The position numbers and the translations under genes were made by a program. The notes below the pieces were generated by a model. The model did not search any database, was not told the origin of the DNA, and worked only from the letters and a program-made list of their open reading frames with translations. Positions 6,634 through 14,480 of a stretch of 26,041 bases of DNA are shown here, piece by piece (position 1 is the first letter of the stretch; each line of letters opens with the position of its first letter). The DNA is from Synergistaceae bacterium (GTDB lineage Bacteria; Synergistota; Synergistia; Synergistales; Thermovirgaceae). Location: the NCBI GenBank assembly GCA_003446665.1, contig DMCT01000033.1, positions 2,501 to 28,541 of the forward strand, written 5' to 3'.

Positions 6634-7785
6634 TTAGACGACGGCCGGTTCTATCAAAAGTTCGCCTTTCTCAAAGCGGCTGTAATGAAGCTGATCAATT
6701 GGTATCCATGGTTTTTGACCGAGGATCTTCTGGGCAAGCAATTCTCCTGAAACCGGGCCGAACATGAAACCGTGACCTGAATAGCCTACCGAGAGGTAAA
6801 AACCTTTCACGTTATCTGCTTCACACATAACAGGTTGACGGTCCGGAGTCATATTGTACAGTCCCGACCACTGTCGCACCGCACGTATACCTTTGGTTCT
6901 AGGAAGAAGTTTCGTTATGGTTTGGGACATCTTTTCCAAAAAGTCCCAGCTGTTTCCGTTTTCGTAGTCTTCGGGATGGTCCTCGGGGCTGCATCCCCCT
7001 ATGATCGAGCCGTGAGGGCGCTGCTGGATGTAGTAGTTCCCCGAAAAACTCATAAGCATGGGCGGACATACGCCGGGTTCTACAGGCTCGGTTATTATTA
7101 TTTCATGTCTTTCGGAAAAGATGGGAAGATCCACGCCGGCCATTTTGGCAACTTGCTGAGAATAGCCGCCGGCGGCGTTTACTACTACGGGCGTGTCGAT
7201 ATCCCCGCGGTTAGTGGAAACGCCGACGACTTTTCCGTTTAGGGTTTTCACGTCGGTGCATTCCGTAAACTTGTGAAAGACAACACCGAGTCTTTTTGCG
7301 GCCTCCTGGTAGGCGTAGGTTGTCAGGAAGGGGTCGGCGTGTCCATCCCTCGCATGGTAGGTAAAGCCGACGGCATCGTCGGCCGAAAGCCCCGGGCATA
7401 TTTCCCTGGCTTCGTCGTAGGATACGACCCTGGTGTCGATCCCGAGGCTGTTTTGGAGCTTCATGTTCTTTTTCAACTGTTCGAACTCGCTTTCCTGGTA
7501 AGCGACGAGGAGGTAACCTCCCTGGTTCAGACCGCAATCCATGCCAAGTTCTTCGTGAAGTTGTTCGAATTTCTCGACACAGGCGAGGCCGAAGCGGCAG
7601 TTCATTTCAGTGCCCCACTGGGCCCTGATGCCCGCTCCACATCTGCCCGTCGAGCCGGAACAAACGGTGCCCTTTTCCAGGACAACTACATCCCTGAGGC
7701 CGAATTTTGCAAGGTTGTAGGCTATGGAGCATCCCTGGATTCCGCCGCCGATAATGACGGCATTCGCAGTTTTAGGCAGGGTCAT
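6634..7785 (-). CDS. FAD-dependent DAO-family dehydrogenase, beta (catalytic) subunit
   Basis: Flavoprotein of the D-amino-acid oxidase/glycine oxidase family, 383 residues. The N-terminal ADP-binding fold has GGGIQG (13-18) and an LEKG acidic turn (36-39), followed by STGRCGAGIRAQWG as in sarcosine oxidase beta chains. The C-terminal GYSGHGFMFGPVSGELLA is a typical FAD-contacting segment. It overlaps the upstream [2Fe-2S] gene by four bases and ends the operon. Together with the alpha, gamma and ferredoxin genes it resembles the heteromeric L-proline, D-hydroxyproline (LhpBEF) and HcnABC dehydrogenases. I expect oxidation of a cyclic or N-alkyl amino acid. The exact substrate cannot be read from the sequence. 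Confidence 0.85.
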   Translation of the reverse strand: MTLPKTANAVIIGGGIQGCSIAYNLAKFGLRDVVVLEKGTVCSGSTGRCGAGIRAQWGTEMNCRFGLACVEKFEQLHEELGMDCGLNQGGYLLVAYQESEFEQLKKNMKLQNSLGIDTRVVSYDEAREICPGLSADDAVGFTYHARDGHADPFLTTYAYQEAAKRLGVVFHKFTECTDVKTLNGKVVGVSTNRGDIDTPVVVNAAGGYSQQVAKMAGVDLPIFSERHEIIITEPVEPGVCPPMLMSFSGNYYIQQRPHGSIIGGCSPEDHPEDYENGNSWDFLEKMSQTITKLLPRTKGIRAVRQWSGLYNMTPDRQPVMCEADNVKGFYLSVGYSGHGFMFGPVSGELLAQKILGQKPWIPIDQLHYSRFEKGELLIEPAVV

Positions 7786-8075
7786 TCATCGTCTCCCCCT
7801 TTTGCGAGGACGCCCAGCTTCACTGGTTTTGACGGCGGACGGAAACGGCCAGGCGGAATTTCGGAAATTTTCATTCCGGATATTCTGGAAATTTCTCTTA
7901 ATACAAGATCCCTGCATCCCCTCCCCTGACATGGACCCATTCCCACACGCAAGACTCGCTTGAGTTCGTCAAAGGTATCGTATCCCTTTTCGATCCATTC
8001 ACGAATCTCACCAAGAGTCACTTCCTCGCAACGGCAGATTATGATTTCATCCTGCTTGCTTTTATTCGGCATCAA
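7782..8075 (-). CDS. BFD-like [2Fe-2S]-binding protein, dehydrogenase subunit
   Basis: Small protein of 97 residues with a bacterioferritin-associated-ferredoxin-like fold. Cluster ligands are CRC (C14, C16) followed by CQGRGC (C49, C54), the CxC...Cx4C arrangement of the Fer2_BFD family. In many sarcosine- or HcnB-type alpha subunits this domain is fused to the C-terminus of the FAD/NAD-binding protein. Here it is a separate gene two genes downstream. It sits two bases after the ferredoxin-like gene and overlaps the catalytic subunit gene by four, so it is almost certainly part of the complex. Probable role: electron transfer between the flavin subunits. Confidence 0.85.
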   Translation of the reverse strand: MMPNKSKQDEIIICRCEEVTLGEIREWIEKGYDTFDELKRVLRVGMGPCQGRGCRDLVLREISRISGMKISEIPPGRFRPPSKPVKLGVLAKGGDDE

Positions 8076-8077
8076 CT

Positions 8078-8584
8078 TTACACCACCTTGATCGCCCGGA
8101 TGTCCATTACAAGATCTTTTGGGACTTCCACGTGAACCACTTTGGTCTTGTCGTGCATCGGTTCTGTCACTCTCACGACTGTGCCTTTCGCTACAACTTT
8201 ACCCTCGCGGTTAAGACAATCTACCTGACGCCCTTCTTCGGGGGAAGGCAGCATTTCGTAAGGAAGTTTCATGAGGGCTCTGCTTTCATCTCCCCACGTC
8301 AGATCTACCACGAAGCAAGCCAGACCGGGACACACGGCCACGCACCGCGCGCAGCCGGTGCATTTGGAGTAGTCGATCTGTGGCTGGTCGTTGATGTCGT
8401 CAAAAGGCACAACCGCCCCGGTGGGACAACTGGTATGGCAGGGATTGCAGGGGATGCGCTGGGGACACTCGATGATCACCAGACCATTTTTCTTGTTTTC
8501 CCAAAGCTCACGGGGAGGACTCACTGCTCCCGGCCTTTCTTCCGTCAGGATCCCGCTGTTGAAGAGCTTCTGTTTGTCCGTCAC
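8078..8584 (-). CDS. Two-cluster [4Fe-4S] ferredoxin-like subunit of the dehydrogenase
   Basis: Protein of 168 residues with two tetranuclear cluster motifs. The first is unusual, Cx5Cx2Cx3CP (C40, C46, C49, C53, context CPQRIPCNPCHTSCP). The second is a standard CTGCARCVAVCP (C75, C78, C81, C85). The C-terminal 80 residues form an uncharacterised beta-rich-looking domain including VDCLNREGKVVAKGTVVRV. It lies between the alpha-subunit gene (four-base gap) and the BFD-like gene (two-base gap). It may connect the flavoprotein to a ferredoxin pool or membrane acceptor. This subunit is absent from the simplest three-gene versions of these enzymes. Confidence 0.82.
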   Translation of the reverse strand: MTDKQKLFNSGILTEERPGAVSPPRELWENKKNGLVIIECPQRIPCNPCHTSCPTGAVVPFDDINDQPQIDYSKCTGCARCVAVCPGLACFVVDLTWGDESRALMKLPYEMLPSPEEGRQVDCLNREGKVVAKGTVVRVTEPMHDKTKVVHVEVPKDLVMDIRAIKVV

Positions 8585-8588
8585 TTAT

Positions 8589-9695
8589 TTACACCTCCCA
8601 GCAGTCCACAGTGCAGCAGGAAAGGCCCTGGCAGATTTTTTCGCCTACTTCTCCGCCTCTGAGGTCGTCAAGTCGCCGGTGATACTCGACAAGGCGCTTT
8701 TCATGCTCTTCAGGAGTTCCAAGCCCTAGGGCCTTTGCTGTGCTTACTCCTGCAATGCGCCCTTCGACCATTGCCGAGGACGCCTCTTCTATCCCCGCGG
8801 CGTCTCCCGCAACCCAAATATCCTTGTGGCTGGTGCGCATATTCCTGTCACGCTGGGCTACGTACCCGCAAAGCTCGGGAACGAATACCATTTCGCAGCC
8901 TGCTTGCCAAAGCAGTTCGCAAGTGGGAGACAATCCGACGGCCATGCATATGATATCCACGTCAAGGGACTTTTTTTCACCCTGCGGCTGGAAACGTTCA
9001 TTGATTTCCTGGATCACTGCACCTGTAACATATTGTTCTCCAATCGCCTCGACTATGGTGTGGCGTAGATAGATCGGCACTCCAAGTCGCCTTACTTTCG
9101 CAGCGTGGACCCAATAACCGCCTACCTTGTCCATGGCCTCGACGATTCCCGCCACTTGAACGCCGGCCTGGATAAGCTGATAGCTCACGATAAGGCCGAT
9201 ATTACCGGCACCTACCATCAGTACCTTGTCACCCGGCTTTACGCCGTACACGTTCATCAGCGTCTGCACCGCTCCAGCACCGTAAACACCGGGCAAGTGG
9301 TTATTCGGAAAGGGGATGAGCCTTTCCTGTGCACCCGTTGCCATGACTATTTTTTTCGGTTTTATCTTGAAATATTCGTCCTCTGCCCTGACACAGGTAA
9401 CCACACCATCTTCAGGGTAATACCCGGTCGCCGTACAGTTGGTATAGGCTTTTACATTCCCGTAACCGGAGAGTTCTTCGAGAAGGAGTTCAGAGATTTT
9501 GAATCCCCTTGTTCCGGCACGTTCATCCTTGGAACCGAAAAATTTGTGAGTCTGCTTTATAAGCTGACCTCCCAGGGCGAGATCGCTTTCAACCAGTGTG
9601 ACATCGCACCCGAACGAAGCGGCTTCCGCTGCAGCGCTCAATCCTGCGGGGCCTCCTCCTATTACCATTACATCCGTTTCACGCAACGTCCTCAC
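8589..9695 (-). CDS. NAD(P)/FAD-binding oxidoreductase, alpha subunit of the dehydrogenase
   Basis: Pyridine-nucleotide-disulfide-type flavoprotein, 368 residues. It has an FAD motif GGGPAG (13-18), a central nucleotide-binding motif GAGNIG (162-167), and the second FAD motif VAGDAAGIEEASSA (297-309). It resembles the alpha chains of HcnB, sarcosine oxidase and proline/hydroxyproline dehydrogenases. The usual C-terminal BFD domain is missing. Instead the protein ends with a short cysteine cluster (C356, C361, C362, C366), while a BFD-like protein is encoded separately downstream. The ATG overlaps the gamma-subunit stop by four bases. Whether it binds NAD, ATP or neither at the second site is unknown. 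Confidence 0.86.
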   Translation of the reverse strand: MRTLRETDVMVIGGGPAGLSAAAEAASFGCDVTLVESDLALGGQLIKQTHKFFGSKDERAGTRGFKISELLLEELSGYGNVKAYTNCTATGYYPEDGVVTCVRAEDEYFKIKPKKIVMATGAQERLIPFPNNHLPGVYGAGAVQTLMNVYGVKPGDKVLMVGAGNIGLIVSYQLIQAGVQVAGIVEAMDKVGGYWVHAAKVRRLGVPIYLRHTIVEAIGEQYVTGAVIQEINERFQPQGEKKSLDVDIICMAVGLSPTCELLWQAGCEMVFVPELCGYVAQRDRNMRTSHKDIWVAGDAAGIEEASSAMVEGRIAGVSTAKALGLGTPEEHEKRLVEYHRRLDDLRGGEVGEKICQGLSCCTVDCWEV

Positions 9696-10024
9696 CTCTT
9701 CCCCTTATCCGAAACGACTGGAATGACACCCTTCCCTCGCTGGGTTTCCACGTGCATTCCTTCCTTCAGCGGAGTTATGCAAGTGCGGACGTTTGGAATT
9801 CCGTCGACTACCATGAAACATGAAGAACACTTGCCGATAGCGCAGAAAAACCCCCTGGGCTGTTTTCTTTCGGGCGTTTCTCTGTAGACCTTGACTCCGT
9901 TGGCGTGCAGTGCGGCAGCTATTGGTTCCCCTTCGTAGCCTTCCAGCTGACGTCCGTCGAAGGAGAACGTTACCCGTTTCCCATGCTTGAAATCGAGTAT
10001 GGGATGTTCCTCGATAAGCTTCAT
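9692..10024 (-). CDS. [2Fe-2S]-binding gamma subunit of the dehydrogenase (HcnA/SoxA N-terminal-like)
   Basis: Small Fer2_4-type protein of 110 residues. The cluster ligands are visible in FFCAIGKCSSC (C61, C66, C69) plus C82, and the fold resembles the N-terminal domain of sarcosine oxidase alpha and HcnA/LhpF proteins. It is first in the five-gene operon. The ATG is preceded by AGGGAGGG at about ten bases. About 230 bases separate it from tsaB. I found no convincing promoter there, so the operon promoter is unassigned. Confidence 0.85.
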   Translation of the reverse strand: MKLIEEHPILDFKHGKRVTFSFDGRQLEGYEGEPIAAALHANGVKVYRETPERKQPRGFFCAIGKCSSCFMVVDGIPNVRTCITPLKEGMHVETQRGKGVIPVVSDKGKR

Positions 10025-10254
10025 GCAGTTTTTCCCTCCCTGCCTAAAGATATTTCCCCGTTTTGAAGTCGTTCAAAAGCCTATACCGCAGGACTCCTCC
10101 TTTCATGGAACCGGTAGCCCGTTCTTTTACCTTTATCTAATCATGTTCTTTACTTCACTTTTTCGGGCGACCCTTCAGGATCAACAAAAAATATCATACA
10201 ACCATGAAGGTCGTTAGAATATGGCTTGCTAAAAAATCAACTAAAATCGGAGAG
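10025..10254. other. Leader region of the dehydrogenase operon
   Basis: Non-coding gap of 230 bases between tsaB and the gamma-subunit gene. It holds a possible weak tsaB terminator at its right end and an imperfect inverted repeat on the minus strand (GACCTTCA near 10213 and TGAAGGGTC near 10172). A -10-like TATGAT near 10192 lacks a matching -35 box. I could not match a known riboswitch class by eye. Confidence 0.4.
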
Positions 10255-10270
10255 TCATCGATTCTGATTT
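10231..10270 (-). terminator. Weak candidate terminator after tsaB
   Basis: On the minus strand AAATCA and AATCG pair with CGATT and TGATTT to give a two-part AT-rich stem with a small internal loop, followed by TTTTTT. It spans the tsaB stop codon. The stem is weak, so this is tentative. Confidence 0.35.
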
Positions 10271-10962
10271 CGTGTGATTCCCTTTCTTGCGCCTGCAACC
10301 CCGATATCCGGGCCCCGGTAATAATTTGCTTCGACGGTCCCGGGTGGTATGCTTTCAACTTCTCCGGAAGCGGCGATCGTGGCTATTGCCAGACCCGAGA
10401 CAGGTGAAGTGCTGTAAAAAAGCGCCTTCGATGAAAGTTTTTCGAGATCGAAAAAGGTACCCAGATCATTTCCGACGAAGATGGTTGATCTAGTGTCTTG
10501 GTCGCCAAACAGCGACATAAATTCAGAAGGGGTCATTAACCTGCCTTCCATGACGGTTTCTGTTTTACCGCCACAAAGCCGGTAAATTGCGGCGAAAAGG
10601 CTGTCTGTGCGCGCTCGTAAAACGGCTGCGACGTTAATACCCTCCGCAAGATAAGGAAAGGCCATGGCTAAAAGTGTCGGGACACAAGCTACATTTTTGC
10701 CAAGCGCGTAGGCAAGACCGGTGATATAAGAAAGCCCAACACGTATTCCAGTGAAATATCCGGGACCGGTGGTTACGGCAAACTCGTCTATTTCTTCCAG
10801 ATTCTTGCCTGAGTCCATAAGCAACGTGTCGACAAGTGCAGGCAGACGCGCCGATTGTCTGCGTGACAGTGAAAGCGTAATTTCACCAAGAGGCTCAAGT
10901 CCTTCTATAAGTCCCAGGGCCGTCCATCCGGTACTACAATCAAGAGAAAGAATCACTTTCAT
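10255..10962 (-). CDS. tsaB: tRNA threonylcarbamoyladenosine biosynthesis protein TsaB
   Basis: Scaffold partner of TsaD in making t6A at position 37 of ANN-decoding tRNAs, in the cytoplasm. From the chosen ATG the protein is 235 residues, the normal length, and shows the ASKHA-like opening ILSLDCSTGWTALGL and the hallmark GPGYFTGIRVG (66-76). The ATG at 10962 follows GGAGAG by six bases and overlaps the tsaE end by 23 bases. A longer frame to 11070 adds a non-conserved stretch and is unlikely. It follows tsaE, a common pairing. No tsaD is in this window. Confidence 0.92.
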   Translation of the reverse strand: MKVILSLDCSTGWTALGLIEGLEPLGEITLSLSRRQSARLPALVDTLLMDSGKNLEEIDEFAVTTGPGYFTGIRVGLSYITGLAYALGKNVACVPTLLAMAFPYLAEGINVAAVLRARTDSLFAAIYRLCGGKTETVMEGRLMTPSEFMSLFGDQDTRSTIFVGNDLGTFFDLEKLSSKALFYSTSPVSGLAIATIAASGEVESIPPGTVEANYYRGPDIGVAGARKGITRNQNR

Positions 10963-11503
10963 CGGAAACTCTCCAGTATTTTTGCAGTTTCTCCATGCAT
11001 TCCGCCAAACGATTACATGCTTTTTCGCCTTTGCATCGGATCGAAAGCAGCAACCTGGTATTTCCCCCATTCTGCAGTGCTCTTTCGTTTTTCGGGAAAG
11101 CGCGCCTGAAACTTATGTGCCATAAATTCTCTTCCGGGGGAAGGCTCCACCTTTCCCCCCATTCCACCAGGATAATGCAACCGTCTTTCTGGTAATCAAA
11201 AAGGCCGATATCGTATCCGTCCGTTTCTGAAAGTCTGTAAAGGTCGACGTGAACGACCGGGATATGTCCAGGATATTCGTTGACCAAAGTGAAGGAAGGA
11301 CTTCTGGCCGGAGTCGAACTGTAAAAGGAAGCAAACCCCTTTGCGAAAACTGTCTTGCCGCTCCCTAGTTCACCGGAAAGGATAATACACAACCCCTCGT
11401 AGGCGAAGGGCGCCATTTGGCTTCCAAGATTAAAAGTGTCATCCTCGCTGTCGGATTGAATGGAAAAGCACAAGGGCATGCTCGAATCACGTCTCACGTT
11501 CAT
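10940..11503 (-). CDS. tsaE: tRNA threonylcarbamoyladenosine biosynthesis ATPase TsaE
   Basis: P-loop ATPase that drives turnover of the TsaBD complex in t6A synthesis. The protein has 187 residues, with Walker A GELGSGKT (44-51), the switch motif HVDLYRL (85-91) and the acidic ILVEWGER (111-118). It has about 30 residues beyond the usual core at its C-terminus, where the frame overlaps tsaB. The ATG overlaps the nnr stop by four bases, implying coupled translation. An internal ATG at residue 9 is an alternative start. Confidence 0.92.
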   Translation of the reverse strand: MNVRRDSSMPLCFSIQSDSEDDTFNLGSQMAPFAYEGLCIILSGELGSGKTVFAKGFASFYSSTPARSPSFTLVNEYPGHIPVVHVDLYRLSETDGYDIGLFDYQKDGCIILVEWGERWSLPPEENLWHISFRRAFPKNERALQNGGNTRLLLSIRCKGEKACNRLAECMEKLQKYWRVSDESDSFS

Positions 11504-13065
11504 GGCATTCCTTCAAAGCCGGTGCGCTGGAATTTTTTTCTCAGGGCGTTTATGCAATACGGCAGCTCGTCGGCAATTTGGGAGGCGAGAAGTCCCTCTG
11601 TGCCGGTTTTTTCTCCAAGAAACAAGCCTGCTTTTGCATGAAGGAAAGCTGAAAGAACGGCGGCATTGAAAGAATCGAGACCGGCGGCGAGCATTGCGCC
11701 GACAATACCGCAAAGCACATCCCCCGAACCTGGAACGGACAAGCAAGGGTGGTCTTTTCCTATGACGGCTCTTGTCTTTCCGGAATCTATAATTGTTCCA
11801 GCACCCTTGAGAATAACCGTTTTCCACTTGAGGGCCAGTGCTCTGGCGGATTCGAGCCTTTCCGCGGAAATCTCCTCCGTCGTTTTCCCAAGGAGCGTGG
11901 CTGCTTCTCCTTCATGGGGCGTAAGGACGGTGTCGCCACTCCTTTCCTGGTGGTTCTTTATGTCTTTCAGAAAATAAAGAGCATCAGCATCAAAACAAAC
12001 AGGAAGGTCGCTTTTTTCCCAAATTTTTCTGACAAGACCCGCTGTTGTTTCGGACCGGCCTATCCCCGGTCCTGCAATGATCGATGAGGCCTTTCGGCCC
12101 CATTGTTTCATGGCCGCATCGTAGGCTTCAGGCAAGAGGAAACCCTTTTGGGAGGGTGCCCTGAAAATTATTGATTCAGGCAAGGCTCCAAAAGCGGGCA
12201 ATATATCCTCTTCAGGTGTAACAACGACCACTATTCCTGCGCCGGCTCTGAGCGCCCCCCGTGCAGCCAGGAAAGGGGCACCCTGGTAAAGCCGGGAACC
12301 GCCGAAAATGATTACCGCTCCGCGTTGTCCCTTGTGGGTGAAGGAATTTCTTTTCGGCAACAGTGAAAAGGCTGTTTTGTCGTCAGGTACGAATGTGTCG
12401 GTTTCCGTGGGAAGAACGCTCCAATGGGGTATGCCTATGTGTCCCGTTACTACCTGTCCGGAAAAAAAGCGGCCGGGCATTACGAACAGCCCCGTTTTTG
12501 CGGCGAGGAAGGTAACAGTGGAAGTGGCTTTTACCGCGACCGTGGACACACTACCCGTGGATGAATCTACTCCGCTGGGAACATCAAGGGCAAGGACAGG
12601 TTTTTTTGCAGCGTTTAAAAAAAAGATAATACGTTGCGTTTCGCCCCTGGGGGCACCTTTCGCGCCGGTGCCCAAAAGTCCGTCTACGATAAGGTCGGAG
12701 GTATCGAAGATTTTATGCAGGTTTTCGTCCGTCATTTCACGTGAAAGTTCCACATTGATTCCCAGTTTTTTTATAATCGTGAACTGTCGAGTCGCAAAAT
12801 CTGACAATTTGTCCGGTTCAGCAGCCAGGATGATTACTGGTTCCATATCATAAAGTAGAAGATGACGTGCGAGAGCCATTCCGTCAGCGCCGTTATTACC
12901 GCTCCCGCAGGCTATTACGACCCGGGAGGGCTTGCCGTAAAAACTGAAAATGTGATTAGCCGCAGATCTGGCAGCATTTTCCATCAAAACCAGACCGGGA
13001 ACGCCTGTTTCTGTCATTGCCCTGCGGTCTGCTTCCCTTGTTGCAGCCGCATCATAGAGATACAT
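11500..13065 (-). CDS. nnr: Bifunctional NAD(P)HX epimerase / ADP-dependent NAD(P)HX dehydratase
   Basis: Repairs hydrated NADH and NADPH. The N-terminal YjeF_N domain (about 1-215) epimerises S and R NAD(P)HX and shows GSGNNGADG (54-62) and DGLLGTGAKG. The C-terminal ribokinase-like domain (about 225-515) dehydrates the S form using ADP and shows the anion-hole PGSGD (445-449). From the chosen ATG at 13065 it has 521 residues, the usual length for the fused enzyme. That start follows AGGGGGGC and overlaps acpS by 14 bases. A start at 13098 would add 11 residues and a larger overlap. Confidence 0.93.
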   Translation of the reverse strand: MYLYDAAATREADRRAMTETGVPGLVLMENAARSAANHIFSFYGKPSRVVIACGSGNNGADGMALARHLLLYDMEPVIILAAEPDKLSDFATRQFTIIKKLGINVELSREMTDENLHKIFDTSDLIVDGLLGTGAKGAPRGETQRIIFFLNAAKKPVLALDVPSGVDSSTGSVSTVAVKATSTVTFLAAKTGLFVMPGRFFSGQVVTGHIGIPHWSVLPTETDTFVPDDKTAFSLLPKRNSFTHKGQRGAVIIFGGSRLYQGAPFLAARGALRAGAGIVVVVTPEEDILPAFGALPESIIFRAPSQKGFLLPEAYDAAMKQWGRKASSIIAGPGIGRSETTAGLVRKIWEKSDLPVCFDADALYFLKDIKNHQERSGDTVLTPHEGEAATLLGKTTEEISAERLESARALALKWKTVILKGAGTIIDSGKTRAVIGKDHPCLSVPGSGDVLCGIVGAMLAAGLDSFNAAVLSAFLHAKAGLFLGEKTGTEGLLASQIADELPYCINALRKKFQRTGFEGMP

Positions 13066-13438
13066 TTTGGCTGCCCCCCTCAAGAAGGACAATAGCAACT
13101 ACGTTGTCGCCATCGTGGCTTAACGAAACATGAACTTTTTTCGCTCCCGTGGACTCTACAAGCAACCTGGCCGGATCTTCCAAAAAAATTACTGGACCCG
13201 TTGGTGTGCGTTCAAGCCACACGTTTTTTAACCCCACCTTGCCTATGCCCCATCCTCCGGCCTTGGCAAAGGCTTCTTTTGCGGCGAAGGAAGCAGCGAA
13301 ATGTTGGGCTGGGTTTTTCATGTTTTTGGCGTAAATCCTTTCCCTTTCGGCAAAGACCTTTTCTTCAAATCCAGGCCGGCTAAGACATTCCGCGATTCGG
13401 GAAATACGACAAAGATCAATTCCAACACCCGTTATCAT
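13052..13438 (-). CDS. acpS: Holo-[acyl-carrier-protein] synthase
   Basis: Transfers the 4'-phosphopantetheine arm of CoA to acyl carrier protein, activating it for fatty-acid synthesis. The chosen ATG at 13438 gives 128 residues with the canonical opening GVGIDLCRISRI. The metal ligands are D8 and E55 (AAKEAFAKA), and the C-terminal VHVSLSHDGDNVVAIVLLE fits the family. A GGGGG stretch lies upstream. A longer frame to 13489 adds non-conserved residues and includes the probable -10 box. First gene of acpS-nnr-tsaE-tsaB, all overlapping. Confidence 0.92.
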   Translation of the reverse strand: MITGVGIDLCRISRIAECLSRPGFEEKVFAERERIYAKNMKNPAQHFAASFAAKEAFAKAGGWGIGKVGLKNVWLERTPTGPVIFLEDPARLLVESTGAKKVHVSLSHDGDNVVAIVLLEGGSQNVSL

Positions 13439-13490
13439 ATGGGCCCCCAAGGATGGAATATCTTTCGTAAACCGGGAAACATTATACATG

Positions 13491-13520
13491 ATGAAACAGG
13501 AGGGAAAAACCGTCGCGCAG
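13491..13520 (-). promoter_or_regulatory. Probable promoter of acpS-nnr-tsaE-tsaB
   Basis: A perfect TATAAT on the minus strand (13491-13496) lies 52 bases before the acpS ATG, just after the tRNA-Val terminator. The -35 region at 17 bases spacing is weak (TTTTCC-like). The location between terminator and gene supports it more than the -35 does. Confidence 0.45.
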
Positions 13521-13531
13521 TCAAGAAGGTT

Positions 13532-13564
13532 AAAAAATTCGGCGCCCGTGTTCCCGGACGCCGA
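13532..13564 (-). terminator. Rho-independent terminator after tRNA-Val
   Basis: On the minus strand TCGGCGTCCG (13564-13555) pairs with CGGGCGCCGA (13548-13539), interrupted by one mismatch, followed by ATTTTTT. It ends the uvrB-uvrA-rlmB-tRNA-Val unit. Confidence 0.8.
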
Positions 13565-13574
13565 CTATTTTTTA

Positions 13575-13649
13575 TGGTGGGTGGTGCAGGACTCGAACCT
13601 GCGACCTCTTCCGCGTCAAGGAAGCGTTCTTCCTCTGAACTAACCACCC
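13575..13649 (-). tRNA. tRNA-Val (anticodon GAC)
   Basis: Complete cloverleaf with encoded CCA. The acceptor stem pairs GGGTGGT with ACCACCC. The anticodon arm CTTCC-TTGACGC-GGAAG presents GAC, and the T arm CAGG-TTCGAGT-CCTG is normal. It lies 15 bases after the rlmB stop and has its own terminator, so it is probably cut from the rlmB mRNA. Confidence 0.95.
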
Positions 13650-13664
13650 TGGGCGCAATGCATT

Positions 13665-14480
13665 TTACCTGCCTGGCGTTTGGTTGTCAACAGCGCGTAA
13701 CCATTCGTACATACCGATGGCTGCTGCAGTCGCGACGTTGAGGGAACCAGTGGTTCCTCTCATCGGAATTTTGACTGTTTCGTCACAGGACTTTCTGACA
13801 GGAACAGTCAGCCCCTTGCCTTCGCTTCCCACAATCAGGGCCAGACGTTCAGGAATCCTGGCTCCATCTATACGTACCGCCGCCTTGTGATCCAGTCCAA
13901 ATACCCAGATTCCGGAACGTTTGAGGCGCCTTATGGCATCGGTGAGACTTCCTGTTGAAAAAAGCGGAATGCGTCCTGCCGCCCCTGAACTGGTTTTCAA
14001 TACCGTTCCGGTCGGCATGGCCGATCGCCATTTGGGGAAAATCACTCCAGCTGCTCCGAAAACTTCCGCTGAACGGATTATGGCTCCCATATTATGTGGA
14101 TCCTGGACCCTGTCCAGTAGTAAATATAATAAAGGCCCCTGTATTTCAGACGCCTGTTCTTCTAGTTGTTCCATCCCGGATAATTTAACCGGTGCTACTT
14201 TCACCACGACACCCTGGTGGTTGCATCCTGGACATGTCTTGTCCAAAAAAGGCCTTGGGACAAATTTGAAAGGGATTCGTTCTTTCTTGCAGATGGCGAG
14301 GATTTCAGTCAATAATTCATCTTTGTGACTGCCTTCTGAAACGTAAAGTACGAGACATCTTTCGGGCTTTCCTTCGAGAAAAGACCTGACAGCATGCTTC
14401 CCGAAGCACAATTCGTCGGCAACGGGATTTGGTTGTTCCGGCTTTTTACGGCCGTGGGGTGCGCTCCATTTATTGTTCAT
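13665..14480 (-). CDS. rlmB: 23S rRNA 2'-O-ribose methyltransferase, RlmB/TrmH family (SPOUT)
   Basis: SPOUT-class methyltransferase, 271 residues from the chosen ATG. The N-terminal substrate-binding domain (about 27-105, starting FGKHAVRSFLEG) precedes the knotted catalytic domain. Motif 1 includes DRVQDPHNMGAIIRSAEVFGA (split here as DRVQDPHNMGAI plus IRSAEVFGA), motif 2 LIVGSEGKGL and motif 3 GSLNVATAAAIGMYEWL. The start at 14480 overlaps the uvrA end by 11 bases. A longer frame to 14570 would overlap uvrA much more. The RNA target (23S G2251 in E. coli) is assumed from the family; TrmH or YacO-like enzymes are alternatives. Confidence 0.88.
   Translation of the reverse strand: MNNKWSAPHGRKKPEQPNPVADELCFGKHAVRSFLEGKPERCLVLYVSEGSHKDELLTEILAICKKERIPFKFVPRPFLDKTCPGCNHQGVVVKVAPVKLSGMEQLEEQASEIQGPLLYLLLDRVQDPHNMGAIIRSAEVFGAAGVIFPKWRSAMPTGTVLKTSSGAAGRIPLFSTGSLTDAIRRLKRSGIWVFGLDHKAAVRIDGARIPERLALIVGSEGKGLTVPVRKSCDETVKIPMRGTTGSLNVATAAAIGMYEWLRAVDNQTPGR

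Noticed and set aside
7273..7929. A 218-codon plus-strand open frame opposite the dehydrogenase genes
   Set aside because: Antisense shadow of two genes with clear flavin and Fe-S motifs; no ribosome site or recognisable domain.
10044..10106. A 20-codon open frame on the minus strand just before the dehydrogenase gamma gene, a possible leader peptide
   Set aside because: It has no ribosome site, no run of a single amino acid, and no attenuator hairpin around it. The in-frame AAAGGAGGA at its start lies inside the frame rather than before it.
10025..10254. A riboswitch (for example glycine) ahead of the dehydrogenase operon
   Set aside because: I could not find the conserved core of any class I know; only short imperfect repeats are present.
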